53,281 nucleotides of DNA from Thermoleophilaceae bacterium (GCA_036378175.1 DASUWY010000032.1:1-53281), one strand, 5' to 3'. Shown: positions 23,659 to 33,435, counted from the first letter of the stretch. Made by a program: numbers and translations. The notes: generated by a model from the letters alone, not told the origin.

Positions 23659-24756
23659 CTAAGCGGCCACGCGGAGGCGGCCGCGGTTCCAGCCGTCCAC
23701 GATCGCGCCGGCGATCTCGGGCAGCGGAAGAACCTGGCTCACGGCGCCGCGAGCGGCCGCTTCACGGGGCATTCCGTAGACCACGCAGGTGGCCTCGTCC
23801 TGGCCGATCACCCAGCCGCCGGAACGTCGAAGGTCCACGAGGCCGTCCGCCCCGTCGTCGCCCATCCCGGTGAGGATCACACCCAGCGCGTGCGCGCCGT
23901 AGACGCTCGCCACGGAGCGGAAGAGGTGTGTGGCCGACGGCCTGTGGCCGCGCACGGGCAGCTCCTCGGTGAGCTTGAGGCGCTTGCTCAGGTCGACTGA
24001 CATGTGGTGCTCGCCCGGAGCGAGGATCACCTCGCCTGGCATCGGCGCGTGCCCCTCCTCCCCCAGCCTCACCCTGAGCGGGGTGATGTTGTTCAGCCAG
24101 TCCACGAGGCCCTGGTGAAAGCCCACCGTGATGTGCTGCACGATCAGGATCGGCACGGGCGCATTGCCCGGCAGGGCGCCGATGATCTTGCCGAGCGCGT
24201 CAGGGCCGCCCGTGGACGATCCGATCGCGACGACCTCTATCTTGCGCCGTGACGAGGCGCCTGCCGGCGCGGCCTTTGGGGTCGCAGTGGCCGCGCCGGC
24301 GGCTGCCGTCGGCACGCTGGCCGGCTGTGGGCGCGTGAGTCGCGGGCGGCGCTTGACCACCCGCACGCCGGCCATCGTCTTGATGGTGGAAACGATCTCC
24401 TTCGCGCGGTCGTTGAAGTCCGGCGCGGTCGGTCCACTCGGTTTCGCGAGCACGGCCAGGGCGCCGGAGCTCATCGCCTCGACCGACATCTTCACGTCCT
24501 TCGGGTCGACCGCGCTGATGACGACGATCGGCTTCGGCGTCTCCGCCATGATCCGCCGGGTGGCCTCCAGGCCGTCCAGCTTCGGCATGTGGACGTCCAT
24601 CGTGATGACGTCCGGCTGCAGCTCGGCCGCCATCTTCACGGCCTGCTCGCCGTCGCGTGCCTCACCAACGACCTCGAGGTCGGGATCACGGTTGATAATC
24701 GACACGAGCAGCGCCCGGGCGACCACCGAATCCTCGGTGACCAGTACGCGCGTCAT
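23659..24756 (-). CDS. cheB: Chemotaxis response regulator protein-glutamate methylesterase CheB
   Basis: 365 residues. Receiver with phospho-acceptor Asp54 (ITMDVHMP), a Pro/Ala linker (about 137-168), and the methylesterase domain with catalytic Ser181 (GSSTGG), His208 (VQHIT) and Asp301 (GMGDDG). It removes methyl groups from receptor glutamates (or deamidates glutamines) when phosphorylated by CheA. Starts 4 nt after the cheA stop; last gene of cheW-cheA-cheB. Confidence 0.96.
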   Translation of the reverse strand: MTRVLVTEDSVVARALLVSIINRDPDLEVVGEARDGEQAVKMAAELQPDVITMDVHMPKLDGLEATRRIMAETPKPIVVISAVDPKDVKMSVEAMSSGALAVLAKPSGPTAPDFNDRAKEIVSTIKTMAGVRVVKRRPRLTRPQPASVPTAAAGAATATPKAAPAGASSRRKIEVVAIGSSTGGPDALGKIIGALPGNAPVPILIVQHITVGFHQGLVDWLNNITPLRVRLGEEGHAPMPGEVILAPGEHHMSVDLSKRLKLTEELPVRGHRPSATHLFRSVASVYGAHALGVILTGMGDDGADGLVDLRRSGGWVIGQDEATCVVYGMPREAAARGAVSQVLPLPEIAGAIVDGWNRGRLRVAA

Positions 24757-24760
24757 GCGG

Positions 24761-27088
24761 TCAGATCAGGCGGCGAACCGTCTCGAGCAGGTGGTCCTGC
24801 TCGGCGGAACCCTTGATCACGTAGGCGTCGGCGCCCGCGTCGATTCCGCGCTTGCGGTCCTCGTCAGAGCTCAGAGTGGTCACGAGCACGAGCGGCATGC
24901 CCTTCAGCCGCTGGTCGCCGCGCACCTTCTCGGTGAGCTCGAAGCCGGTCATGTTCGGCATCTCGACGTCAGAGACGATCAGGTCGCAGGACTTCTTCTG
25001 CAGGAAGTGCCACGCCTCGAGACCGTCGGACGCCGCAGTCACGTCGTAGCCGGCCGCCTCGAGAAGAGCCTTCTCGAACGTCCGGATCGTCACCGAGTCG
25101 TCCACAACAAGGATCGACTGCTTCTCAGCAGGCTCCGCCTTCGCAGCACCCTTCTTGACCTCCGACCCCGCCGTACGCGGTGCGACAGCTGGAGCGCTTT
25201 TGGCAGACGCGCGCAACAGGTCAAGGACATTCAAGATCGGCACCACCTCGCCCGTGCCAACGATCGTCGCCGCCGCGATGTGCCGCACGCGAACGAGCGG
25301 CTTGGGCAGCGTCTTCGTCGCGATCTCCTGGGCGCCGAGCAGTCCGTCCACGAGGAACGCCGCGCGGCGGTCGGCCGAGCCGAGGATGATCGCCGGCTGG
25401 TTCACGGCCTCGCTCACCTCGGTGGGCACGCCCAGCACGTCGCCGAGGCGCATGAGCGCCATCGGCCGCTCGTCGATGCGAATCGCCTCGTGGCCCTCGG
25501 TGTGACCGATGTCCTCGGCCGAGAGGCGCACGATGCGCTCCACGTTCGTGATCGGGATCCCGAAGGTCTGGTCGCCCGCCTCAACGAGCAGGCAGCGGGT
25601 GGTGGCCACGCTGAGCGGCACGCTCAGGGTGAACGTGCTGCCCTCGCCGAGCGTGGACTCCACGTCGATCATGCCGTGGAGGCGCTCGATGTGCTCGCGC
25701 ACGACGTCCATGCCCACGCCGCGGCCGGACAGGTCGGTGACCTCCTGCTTGGTGGAGAAGCCGGAGCGGAAGATCAGCCAGAGCGCCTCGCGCTCCGTCA
25801 TGCCCTCGGCGTTCTCGGCGGTGATCAGGCCCTTCTCGATCGCCTTTGCCTTTACCTTCTCGACATCGATGCCGGCGCCGTCATCCACAACCTCGATCAC
25901 GAGGTCCGCGGCGCGCTGGAAGGCCCGTAGGACGACCTTCCCCTCGCGCGGCTTGCCGGCGGCCTCGCGGGCATCGGGCATCTCCATGCCGTGGTCCACG
26001 GAGTTGCGGACCATGTGCGTGAGAGGCGAGCGCAGCTGCTCGAGCACCTGCTTGTCCACCTCGGTCTCGCCACCCTCGATCGTGAGCTTGACCTCCTTCG
26101 AGAGCTCACGAGTCATGTCGCGGACCATGCGGGGGAACGTGTCGAAGATCGTCGACACCGGCAGCATGCGCGTACGGCGCACGTCGTCCTGAAGGTCGGT
26201 GGTGACCTGGGCCATGCGGCGGCTGTCGGCCTCGAACTTGCGGCGAAGCTCGCCGAGCCCGTTGCACACGTCGCGCATCTTCTCATCGCTCGACTCGAGG
26301 AACTCGACGAGGTGGCGAGCGTCGGCGAGCGCGCCCTGGTCACCCTCGAGCGCGAGCTCGAGCGTGCGGGCGGGGCGGCTCTTGCGCCAGCTCTCCTCGA
26401 TGTCGAGCATCGCCTCGAACAGTGAGCGGACCTCGGCCATGCGATGCTCGGCGCCGATGCGGGCGGCGAGCAGCTCGCCCACCTGCGCCATGAGCGCGTC
26501 GAGCTTCGAGGTGGCCACGCGGACGGTCTCGTCGGCCTGGGGCTTGGCCTTCGGCTTCGGCTTCGCCGGTGACTGGTGACTGGTGACTGGTGACTGGTCC
26601 GCCGCGGGCTCCGGCTTCGGCTCCGGCTTTGCCTCGGCGGCCGGGGCCTCAGGCTCCGCCACCTGCGACCCGCCACCTGCGACCCCGGCCTCGGCGGCCG
26701 ACACAAGGGCGTCGCAAAGCGCATCCACATCCACGTCGGCCGGCGTTCCGGCCAGACCCTCCTCCACAAGCGCCGTGAGGGCGTCGAGGGCCTTGTAGGC
26801 CAGGTCGAACACCTCGGCGTCAGCCTCGAGCTCGCCCTTCTGGATCACGCTGAAGAGGCTCTCGAGCTTGTGCGCGACGGCCTCCACACGGCCCAGGTCC
26901 ACGGCGCGCGAAGCGCCCTTGAGGCTGTGGGCCTCGCGGAAGATCTCCTCGAGCAGCGGGCCCTTCTCGTCGCCCTCCGCCTCCTCCAGGGAGAGCAGGC
27001 GCTCGTTGATCGTCTGAAGCTGCTCCTTCGCCTGGTCCGCGAAGGTGGCGAGAAGAAGCTGCTGGAGCTCGTCGTTGGACATAGACAT
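24761..27088 (-). CDS. cheA: Chemotaxis histidine kinase CheA with C-terminal receiver
   Basis: 775 residues. HPt domain with His54 in REAHSLKGAS; long Pro/Ala/Lys linker; dimerisation and HATPase regions (HMVRNSVDHGMEMPD, DDGAGID, DLSGRGVGMDVV); CheW-like domain; and a receiver from about residue 656 with Asp707 (IVSDVEMP) and Lys in YVIKG. The extra receiver makes it a hybrid kinase (CheA-REC), which can act as phosphate sink or extra output next to the free CheY. The linker contains the four-heptamer repeat, encoding SPVTSHQSPVTSHQSP. Confidence 0.96.
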   Translation of the reverse strand: MSMSNDELQQLLLATFADQAKEQLQTINERLLSLEEAEGDEKGPLLEEIFREAHSLKGASRAVDLGRVEAVAHKLESLFSVIQKGELEADAEVFDLAYKALDALTALVEEGLAGTPADVDVDALCDALVSAAEAGVAGGGSQVAEPEAPAAEAKPEPKPEPAADQSPVTSHQSPAKPKPKAKPQADETVRVATSKLDALMAQVGELLAARIGAEHRMAEVRSLFEAMLDIEESWRKSRPARTLELALEGDQGALADARHLVEFLESSDEKMRDVCNGLGELRRKFEADSRRMAQVTTDLQDDVRRTRMLPVSTIFDTFPRMVRDMTRELSKEVKLTIEGGETEVDKQVLEQLRSPLTHMVRNSVDHGMEMPDAREAAGKPREGKVVLRAFQRAADLVIEVVDDGAGIDVEKVKAKAIEKGLITAENAEGMTEREALWLIFRSGFSTKQEVTDLSGRGVGMDVVREHIERLHGMIDVESTLGEGSTFTLSVPLSVATTRCLLVEAGDQTFGIPITNVERIVRLSAEDIGHTEGHEAIRIDERPMALMRLGDVLGVPTEVSEAVNQPAIILGSADRRAAFLVDGLLGAQEIATKTLPKPLVRVRHIAAATIVGTGEVVPILNVLDLLRASAKSAPAVAPRTAGSEVKKGAAKAEPAEKQSILVVDDSVTIRTFEKALLEAAGYDVTAASDGLEAWHFLQKKSCDLIVSDVEMPNMTGFELTEKVRGDQRLKGMPLVLVTTLSSDEDRKRGIDAGADAYVIKGSAEQDHLLETVRRLI
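26568..26595. repeat. Four-heptamer cassette in cheA linker
   Basis: GGTGACT repeated exactly four times (28 nt) plus GGT, inside the coding region between HPt and dimerisation domains. The same 28 nt are in flhF at 40363-40390. Confidence 0.9.
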
Positions 27089-27132
27089 GGTCGTGGTTTC
27101 TCCTGGGGGCTCGGAAAGGGGTGGGCTGGGTC

Positions 27133-27717
27133 TTACGAGGCGTTGTCCTCGACCACCAGGGCCGGGTCGGACAGCAGGGCCTCGAGATCGAGGACCGAGA
27201 GCATGTCCGGGGTCACGCCCCGCACCACCTCGGCCTTGCTCGAGCCGTCGGCCACGGGCGGGCCGATCTCGGAGCTGCGGACCTTGCGAATCTCGGCCAC
27301 CTCGTCCACGAGCAGGCCGACGCTGAGGCCGGCGCGCGAGACGAGTGCCACCTTCGGGTTCTCGACCCCCTCCGACGGCGGAAGGCCCAGGTAGCGCTCG
27401 ATGTCGAGCACGGGGTACATGCTGCCGCGCAGGTTCACCACGCCGGTCCAGAACGCGGGCGTGCCGGGGATCGGGGTGAGCTTGTCGAGCGGCTCGATCT
27501 CCTGCACGTCCTGCACCTCGACGCCGTAGCGCTCGTCGCCCACCACGAGCACGACCATGCCGATCATCTCGCCATTCGTCTCCTTACCTTCTGAGGAGCG
27601 GGCAAGCGCGGCGGCGCGCTCCTCGAGGACCTTGTTGAGGTCCTCGGCGGCGGCGGGCGCCTCGCGGGCGACCTCCTCGGCGGGAGCCTCGAGTGGAAAG
27701 TCTTGGATGTCTGACAT
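27133..27717 (-). CDS. cheW: Chemotaxis coupling protein CheW
   Basis: 194 residues: an acidic, Ala/Glu-rich N-terminal extension of about 50 residues, then the CheW fold (MVVLVVGDERYGVEVQDVQE, TGVVNLRGSMYPVLDIERYL, GLLVDEVAEI). Links receptors to CheA. Head of the cheW-cheA-cheB unit, 44 nt before cheA, with a sigma-28-like promoter 55 nt upstream. Confidence 0.93.
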   Translation of the reverse strand: MSDIQDFPLEAPAEEVAREAPAAAEDLNKVLEERAAALARSSEGKETNGEMIGMVVLVVGDERYGVEVQDVQEIEPLDKLTPIPGTPAFWTGVVNLRGSMYPVLDIERYLGLPPSEGVENPKVALVSRAGLSVGLLVDEVAEIRKVRSSEIGPPVADGSSKAEVVRGVTPDMLSVLDLEALLSDPALVVEDNAS

Positions 27718-27772
27718 CTGAGGGGTTTCCTTCCTTGGATAAGCGGGCGGCTCCCGCCGTCCATGGCCCGGA

Positions 27773-27799
27773 TGATCGGCTTCAGAGGGCGCGTCTTGA
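27773..27799 (-). promoter_or_regulatory. Sigma-28-like promoter, cheW-cheA-cheB
   Basis: TCAAG (from 27799), GCCGATCA with core CGATCA at 27778-27773; 17 nt between TCAA and CGATCA. Confidence 0.65.
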
Positions 27800-27810
27800 G
27801 CGGGCGCCGA

Positions 27811-27859
27811 GGCCGGAGGCCGAAGACCGGAGGCCGGAGGAAATGACTCCTCCGACCTC
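27811..27859. repeat. Four-heptamer cassette and hairpin behind receptor 1
   Basis: Units GGCCGGA, GGCCGAA, GACCGGA, GGCCGGA at 27811-27838; partly overlapping is a 12-bp inverted repeat (27830-27841 with 27848-27859, one G-U). It lies just after the receptor stop at 27881, so it may end that transcript. Confidence 0.7.
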
Positions 27860-27880
27860 CCTTCCTCCGACCCCGGATCC

Positions 27881-29503
27881 TTAGATCCGGTACTGCTCCG
27901 CCAGCTCCTTGAGCTCGGTCGAGACCTGCGTGAGGCCCTCGACCGCGATCTGGGACTGCTGGACTGAGCTCACGAACTCGCTCGTGGCCTGGCTCGTCTC
28001 CTGCATGCCCTGAGCGATCTGGTCCATGCCCGCGTTCTGCTGCTGGACCGCCATCGCGATCTGCTGCGCGGACTGCGCGGCCACGCCGTTGGTGTCGGCG
28101 AGCTGGGCGATGATCTCGCCGGCGCGCTGGGCCAGCTCGGCACCGTGCTCCACGACCTCCGTGCCCTCCTGGGCGGCGGCCACGGCGGCACGTGTGGCGC
28201 GGTCGATCTCCTCGAGGATCGTCTGCACCTGACCGGTGGACTGCTTCGACTGCTCGGCGAGGTTGCGCACCTCGTCGGCCACGACGGCGAAGCCCTTGCC
28301 CTGCTCACCGGCACGGGCGGCCTCGATCGTCGCGTTCAGCGCCAGCAGGTTCGACTGATCCGCGATGTCGTTCACCGCGTTCGTGATCTCACCGATCTGC
28401 GCCGTCTGGTCGGACAGCGCCTGCACGTCGGACGCGATGGCCTCAACCTTCTCGCGGATGGCCGCCATGCCCTCGACGATCGCCTCGACCGCCTGGGAGC
28501 CCTCATCGGACACGCGCACGGCCTCCTGTGCCTGAGTCGCCACCTCGTCGGCCTTCTGCGCGGCCTGCTCGGCCGTCGCACGGATCTCCTCCGTGGCCGT
28601 TGTGGTCTCGTTGATCGCCGCCGACTGCTGGTTCGCGCCGGCGGTCTGCTGGTTCACGCTGGCGAGGATCTCGTTCGCGGACGAGGAGATCGTCACCGCG
28701 CCCTCGAGCACGCGACCGGACATCTGCGCCAGGTTCTCGACCATCTCGTTGAGATGCGTACCGAGGTCGGCGAGCTCGTCGCGGCCCTCGGCGTCGACGC
28801 GCACCGTGAGGTCGCCCTCGGCCACCTTGCCGGCGAAGCCCGCGTATGCGCGCACGCGCGGAACGATGTTGCGCACGAGCAGCACAGCAAGCGCCGCGGC
28901 CGCGAGCAGGCCGATCACGAGGAACACAAGGAGCAGCGAACGGGTGGACCCATAGGTGCTGTCGGCCGAGCTCTTGGCGGCCTCGCCGCTGGCGGCGGTC
29001 TTCGCCTGGATGGCGTCGCCCTCGCCGTTCACGACGTCGATGTCGCCCGCGATCTTCGCGAGGACGGTGTCCTCGTCATTGCCGTCGGTGCTGTACTCGT
29101 TGCCGTTGTCCCACGGCTGCTTCATGTGGTTGAAGGCCGTGGTCAGCTCGTTGGCGAGCTTCAGCCGAGCGGGGTCGTTCGCGTATCGGGCGCGCATGTC
29201 GCGCAGACCCGTGGTGATCTGCGGGAACAACACAGCCAGCCGGTCGTGGAGCTTGGTCTTCAGGGCGAGCTGGTCGTTGTCCGTGACCGTGTAGAAGCGG
29301 ATCACGCCGCCGAGCTCGCTCAGGTTGCTGATCACCTGCCCGTCCTTGTTGCCTTCGGTCACAGCGTTCCCGACCTGGCCGGTGTCCTTCTTCAGCGAGC
29401 CGAGGCCGCTGATGCCGGCAATGCCGACGATGAGGATCACCGCAGCCAGCGCACCGAGAACGAGACCGAACTTCGCGCCGAGGCGCAGCTTTACGTTCTT
29501 CAT
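27881..29503 (-). CDS. mcp: Methyl-accepting chemotaxis protein 1
   Basis: 540 residues. TM1 about 12-32, an external helical sensor of about 155 residues (4HB-like), TM2 about 188-212 ([20 protein letters not shown]), HAMP ([20 protein letters not shown]), and a cytoplasmic coiled coil with the signalling tip ([35 protein letters not shown]). No C-terminal pentapeptide tether. The signalling half is almost identical to receptor 2, while the sensors differ. Own sigma-28-like promoter. Confidence 0.95.
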   Translation of the reverse strand: MKNVKLRLGAKFGLVLGALAAVILIVGIAGISGLGSLKKDTGQVGNAVTEGNKDGQVISNLSELGGVIRFYTVTDNDQLALKTKLHDRLAVLFPQITTGLRDMRARYANDPARLKLANELTTAFNHMKQPWDNGNEYSTDGNDEDTVLAKIAGDIDVVNGEGDAIQAKTAASGEAAKSSADSTYGSTRSLLLVFLVIGLLAAAALAVLLVRNIVPRVRAYAGFAGKVAEGDLTVRVDAEGRDELADLGTHLNEMVENLAQMSGRVLEGAVTISSSANEILASVNQQTAGANQQSAAINETTTATEEIRATAEQAAQKADEVATQAQEAVRVSDEGSQAVEAIVEGMAAIREKVEAIASDVQALSDQTAQIGEITNAVNDIADQSNLLALNATIEAARAGEQGKGFAVVADEVRNLAEQSKQSTGQVQTILEEIDRATRAAVAAAQEGTEVVEHGAELAQRAGEIIAQLADTNGVAAQSAQQIAMAVQQQNAGMDQIAQGMQETSQATSEFVSSVQQSQIAVEGLTQVSTELKELAEQYRI

Positions 29504-29564
29504 TCAGAGGCTCCTGCTGGGGGTAGTGGATTGCCGCCCGGGGCTGGGCGGCCAACAGTCCTCT

Positions 29565-29590
29565 TAGTCGACTTACCCGAGGTAAGTTGA
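29565..29590 (-). promoter_or_regulatory. Sigma-28-like promoter of receptor 1 with palindromic spacer
   Basis: TCAA (29590-29587), 16 nt, CGACTA (29570-29565). The spacer is nearly filled by an inverted repeat, ACTTACC-CGA-GGTAAGT (29571-29587), which could bind a regulator on top of the sigma factor. Confidence 0.6.
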
Positions 29591-29619
29591 ACCCCTCAAC
29601 AGGTGTAGAGGCAGAGGCG

Positions 29620-29670
29620 AGAGGCCGGAGGAAACGACCTCCGACCTCCGACCTCCGACCTCCGGCCTCT
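29620..29670. repeat. Four-heptamer cassette inside a hairpin behind receptor 2
   Basis: CGACCTC four times (29635-29662) flanked by a perfect 12-nt inverted repeat (AGAGGCCGGAGG at 29620-29631, complement at 29659-29670). Begins 2 nt after the receptor 2 stop; likely a terminator-like 3' structure. Confidence 0.8.
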
Positions 29671-29672
29671 GC

Positions 29673-31274
29673 TCAGACCTTGTACTGCGACGCAAGCTCG
29701 TTGAGCACCGACGCCACCTGGTTCAGCCCCTCGGCCGCGGCCTGGGACTGCTGCACCCCGGCCACGAACTCGGTCGTGGCCTGGCTCGTCTCCTGCATTC
29801 CCTGCGCGATCTGGTCCATGCCCGCGTTCTGCTGCTGGACCGCCATCGCGATCTGCTGCGCGGACTGCGCCGCCACGCCGTTGGCCTCCGAGAGCTGCGC
29901 GATGATCTCGCCCGCCCGCTCGGCCAGCTGCGTGCCGTGCTCGACCACCTCGGTGCCCTCCTGGGCGGCGGACACCGCGGCGCGCGTCGCGCGCTCGATC
30001 TCCTCGAGGATGGCCTGCACCTGGGCCGTCGACTGCTTCGACTGCTCGGCCAGGTTGCGCACCTCGTCGGCCACAACCGCGAACCCCTTGCCCTGCTCGC
30101 CGGCACGGGCGGCCTCGATCGTCGCGTTCAGCGCCAGCAGGTTCGACTGATCCGCGATGTCGTTCACCGCGTTCGTGATCTCACCGATCTGGGCCGTCTG
30201 CTCCGACAGCGCCTGCACGTCACCGGCGATCGCTGCGACCTTCTCGCGAATGTCGCCCATCCCGGCCACGATCGCCTCCACTGCCTCGGCACCCTCGGCC
30301 GACACCCGCACCGCGTTCTCGGCCTGAGCGGCGACCTCGTCGGCCTTCTGCGCCGCCTGCTCGGCGGTCGCACGGATCTCCTCCGTGGCCGTTGTGGTCT
30401 GGTTGATCGCCGCCGACTGCTGGTTGGCGCCGGCCGTCTGCTGGTTCACGGTCGCCAGGATCTCGCTGGCGGACGAGCTCACGGCCTGCGCGTTCTCCAG
30501 GACGTTCCCCGACATCTGCGCGAGGTTCTCCACCATCTCGTCGAGGGTGCTGGAGAGCTGGCCGAACTCGTCCTTGCTCGTCGCGTTCAGCCGCTCCGTG
30601 AGATCGCCCTGCGCAACCTTGCGGGCAAAGGCCGAGACCCGCGACACGGACACCGCGACCACGCGGGAGAGCAGGAAGGTTACGACCGCGGCGACGAGGA
30701 GCGCGATGGCCGCAAGGATCAGCATGAGCGTCTGCTTGCTCGACTCGGTCGACGAGCCCTGCTGGTCGGCATCCTTCTTGACGGAGGCGGCGTACGAATC
30801 CAGCTGCGAGGACAGCTGATCGCCCAACGTGTTGGCCTGACCGTCGCCCAGCTTGATGGCTTCAGCCCTATTGCCGGCCGCAGACAGCGCCAGAACCCTT
30901 GCGTCCATCGCCGTCCAGCGCTGGTAGTCCGCCGTGATCCTCGCGACGGCCGCGCGCTGCGCGCCGGAGCTCGCCTCCCTGCGGAGGTGGGCGAGGGTCT
31001 GCTCAAACGCAGCCTTGTCACCGCGGTGCATCGCGATCAGCTTGTTGCCATCGGCGACGTTCTGTGCCTGCGAGACGCGCATGTTGAAGGCGTTGGCGCT
31101 GGCGGTCTCGGCGACGACGGCCTTGTTGTAGCCCGTCTTGAACTTCGTGGACACAGTCCCGATGCTGGTCCAGCCGATCAATAGCGCGATCACGAACAGC
31201 AGCGTGACCGCGGCGAATGAGACGAGGATCTTGGTGCGAACCTTCAGGTTCGCGAGAAGCTTTTGCGGGTGCAT
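29673..31274 (-). CDS. mcp: Methyl-accepting chemotaxis protein 2
   Basis: 533 residues with the same layout as receptor 1: TM1 about 15-35 ([18 protein letters not shown]), helical external sensor with its own sequence, TM2 about 186-208, HAMP, and a signalling coiled coil with [20 protein letters not shown]. The 3' halves of both receptor genes are very similar at DNA level, which points to duplication or gene conversion. Own sigma-28-like promoter. Confidence 0.95.
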   Translation of the reverse strand: MHPQKLLANLKVRTKILVSFAAVTLLFVIALLIGWTSIGTVSTKFKTGYNKAVVAETASANAFNMRVSQAQNVADGNKLIAMHRGDKAAFEQTLAHLRREASSGAQRAAVARITADYQRWTAMDARVLALSAAGNRAEAIKLGDGQANTLGDQLSSQLDSYAASVKKDADQQGSSTESSKQTLMLILAAIALLVAAVVTFLLSRVVAVSVSRVSAFARKVAQGDLTERLNATSKDEFGQLSSTLDEMVENLAQMSGNVLENAQAVSSSASEILATVNQQTAGANQQSAAINQTTTATEEIRATAEQAAQKADEVAAQAENAVRVSAEGAEAVEAIVAGMGDIREKVAAIAGDVQALSEQTAQIGEITNAVNDIADQSNLLALNATIEAARAGEQGKGFAVVADEVRNLAEQSKQSTAQVQAILEEIERATRAAVSAAQEGTEVVEHGTQLAERAGEIIAQLSEANGVAAQSAQQIAMAVQQQNAGMDQIAQGMQETSQATTEFVAGVQQSQAAAEGLNQVASVLNELASQYKV

Positions 31275-31314
31275 GTCTGCGGGGTCCTTGGTTGGGTTAC
31301 ACCGGTTGGGCCGG

Positions 31315-31341
31315 TAGTCGACCTCGCAGCTTGGAACTTCA
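31315..31341 (-). promoter_or_regulatory. Sigma-28-like promoter, receptor 2
   Basis: TGAA (31341-31338), 17 nt, CGACTA (31320-31315) on the minus strand. A further inverted repeat, TCACT-N7-AGTGA (31339-31355), overlaps the -35. Confidence 0.6.
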
Positions 31342-31373
31342 CTTACAAATAGTGAGTTTGGGGTATTCCGGCG

Positions 31374-32879
31374 CTACGCCACAAGCTGCTGCTGGAGCGA
31401 CACGAGCTCGTGCAGGCGCCCGACCGTGAGGCCGTCGCCCTCGGGCAGCACCTCGGTCGCGGGACGGCCGGCGATCAGCTCCGCCACCGTCGCCAGTGAC
31501 TTCTTGGCGCGCGCGGTCTGGCCCGTGCGGCCGAACAGGCCCGCGGCCGCGAAGTGGCCGAGCACGAAGCCCTGGTCGAGGAAGACGCTGCGGCGAAACG
31601 CCTCGAGCGCCTCGTCGAGCCTCTTCTGCTCCTGCAGCACGATGCCGCGGAGATAGTGGGCCTCGGCGGCGAGCTCGCGGTTCTTCAGAGCCACGTCCAC
31701 CCATCGCTCCGCCTCCGGGAAGCGCATCTTGCTCGCGAAGATCTTCGCCAGGAGGTATGGCGCCCGGTAGTCCATCGGCTTGTCGGCGGCGATCTTCTCG
31801 AGCTCGTTGATCGCGTCGCCCGCCCGCCCGGACTCGAACAGCTTGAACGCCTCGTCAGCAGGATTCGCATTGGCAACGCCGGCGAACTGCTTGCCGCCTA
31901 CAGGCCGGAGCGTCCGGACCTTCGGAACAGGCTTGACCGGCGCAGCGGGCGGCTTTGGCGTCCGAATCGGGGCCTGTGGCCTCACCGGCACAGCCGGCGC
32001 AATCGGCTTCCCCTGCTGCCGGCCCCTCGTCCGCCGATACACGATCGTTCCCGGGTAATTAGTCACCTCGAACCGGTGGAAGATCTCCTGCGACGGCTCG
32101 GCATGACCCACCACGAGCCAGCCGCCCTCCACGAGCGACTCGTGGAAGCGGTCGACGATGCGCTGGATCGTCGCCTCCTTGAAGTAGATGAGGACGTTGC
32201 GGCACACCACCAGGTCCATCCGGTCGGTGACCGTCTCGACCGACGGGTAGAGGTCGTCCACGAGGTTCAGCCGCGAGTAGCGAACCATTCGCCGGATCTT
32301 CGGCGCGAGCTCGAGGCGATGCTCGTCGGCGGGTGTGAAGTAGGTGTCCTTGATCTCCTGCGGCACCTCGCGGAACGACCAGTTGCCGTAGAGCCCCGTG
32401 TGCGCCTTCTGCAGGGCGAGGTGGTCGATGTCCGTGCCGTGGATGAGCACGTCCCACCTGTCGCGGTCGGGCAGCAGGCGATCGATCAGGATCGCGAGCG
32501 AGTACGGCTCCTCGCCGGACGAACAGGCGGCGCTCCAGATGCGGAGCTTGCGCGTGTCCCGGCGCGCCTCGATCAGCTGCGGCAGGATCTCCGTCTCGAG
32601 CGCCTTCATCTGCGGCCGGTTGCGGAAGAAGTGCGTCTCGTTGATGGTGATCGCGGGCACCATCGCCTCGAAGGCGGCGGCGCCGCGCGGCCCCTTCTCC
32701 GCGAGCAGGTCGTACAGGGCGTCCACGCTCGCCGCGCGGCTCACCTCGAGCGCCGCGGCGATGCCCTTCTCCAGGTCGACCTTGCGGGCGTCCGGGATCT
32801 CGATGCCGGCGCGCTGACGGACGATCGCGCGGTAGCGCTCGAAGTCCGCGGGGCTGAGCGTGACCTCGCCCGCCCCCAC
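31374..32879 (-). CDS. cheR: Chemotaxis methyltransferase CheR with C-terminal TPR-like part
   Basis: 501 residues. CheR methyltransferase in about 1-285: NETHFFRN, SAACSSGEEPYSLA (SAM-binding), CRNVLIYF and GHAEPSQEIFHRF. Then a Pro/Lys linker and helical repeats (LFESGRAGDAINELEKIAAD, YLRGIVLQEQKRLDEALEAF) of TPR type, as in other extended CheR proteins. It methylates receptor glutamates. GTG start 2 nt after the cheW stop. Confidence 0.93.
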   Translation of the reverse strand: MGAGEVTLSPADFERYRAIVRQRAGIEIPDARKVDLEKGIAAALEVSRAASVDALYDLLAEKGPRGAAAFEAMVPAITINETHFFRNRPQMKALETEILPQLIEARRDTRKLRIWSAACSSGEEPYSLAILIDRLLPDRDRWDVLIHGTDIDHLALQKAHTGLYGNWSFREVPQEIKDTYFTPADEHRLELAPKIRRMVRYSRLNLVDDLYPSVETVTDRMDLVVCRNVLIYFKEATIQRIVDRFHESLVEGGWLVVGHAEPSQEIFHRFEVTNYPGTIVYRRTRGRQQGKPIAPAVPVRPQAPIRTPKPPAAPVKPVPKVRTLRPVGGKQFAGVANANPADEAFKLFESGRAGDAINELEKIAADKPMDYRAPYLLAKIFASKMRFPEAERWVDVALKNRELAAEAHYLRGIVLQEQKRLDEALEAFRRSVFLDQGFVLGHFAAAGLFGRTGQTARAKKSLATVAELIAGRPATEVLPEGDGLTVGRLHELVSLQQQLVA

Positions 32880-32881
32880 CG

Positions 32882-33361
32882 CTAGTGCCCTGCCAGGTGC
32901 TGCTGCGACCCCGCGCAGACGCGCTCGAGGTCGAAGATCAGGATCAGGCGCTCGCCCGCCCGGGCCACGGCCTCGACTGCGTTGGCGTTACCCACGCGAA
33001 CGTCCGGCGGCTCGACGGACTCGAGCGGCACGGTGAGTAGCTCGGTGACGGAGTCCGCCACGAGGCCCACCATCTGACCCTCGGTCTCGGCCACCACGAT
33101 CGGCGTGTTCAAACCCACGTCAACGCGCGGTAGACCGAGCCGGGTGCGCAGATCGATCACCGGGATGACCTTGCCGCGAAGGTTGATCACGCCCGGCAGC
33201 CAGTCCGGCGCCTCGGGGACGGGCGCGATCGCGACCATGCGGAGGATCTCCCCCACGTTGCCGACCGGCACGGCGCACTCGGACTTGTCGATGCGGAAGA
33301 CGACGAGCTGAACGGCTTCGGCCGAGCCGGCCTCGTTCTCGCTGAGGGCGGTGGTGGTCAT
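32882..33361 (-). CDS. cheW: Second CheW-type coupling protein
   Basis: 159 residues from ATG 33361 (the frame extends upstream to 33457 but through a promoter and repeats). CheW fold: LVVFRIDKSECAVPVGNVGE, LPGVINLRGKVIPVIDLRTR, MVGLVADSVTELL. The -10 box ends 8 nt before this ATG, so the mRNA is probably leaderless and the start is well supported. Followed by cheR. Confidence 0.92.
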   Translation of the reverse strand: MTTTALSENEAGSAEAVQLVVFRIDKSECAVPVGNVGEILRMVAIAPVPEAPDWLPGVINLRGKVIPVIDLRTRLGLPRVDVGLNTPIVVAETEGQMVGLVADSVTELLTVPLESVEPPDVRVGNANAVEAVARAGERLILIFDLERVCAGSQQHLAGH

Positions 33362-33369
33362 GGACGGAT

Positions 33370-33396
33370 AGATCGGCGGGGGAGCGCGGTTTTGTA
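33370..33396 (-). promoter_or_regulatory. Sigma-28-like promoter, cheW-cheR
   Basis: TACA (33396-33393), 17 nt, CGATCT (33375-33370), with GC before CGA. The -35 is one base off the set. Leaderless geometry with the ATG at 33361. Confidence 0.5.
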
Positions 33397-33421
33397 GGGC
33401 TCGGTCGACGGCTGTACGACA

Positions 33422-33435
33422 AGGTCGCAGGTCGC
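33422..33435. repeat. Two-unit heptamer repeat
   Basis: AGGTCGC twice in tandem, followed by AGG, between cheY and cheW. Related in core (GACCT on the other strand) to the CGACCTC family. Confidence 0.6.
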
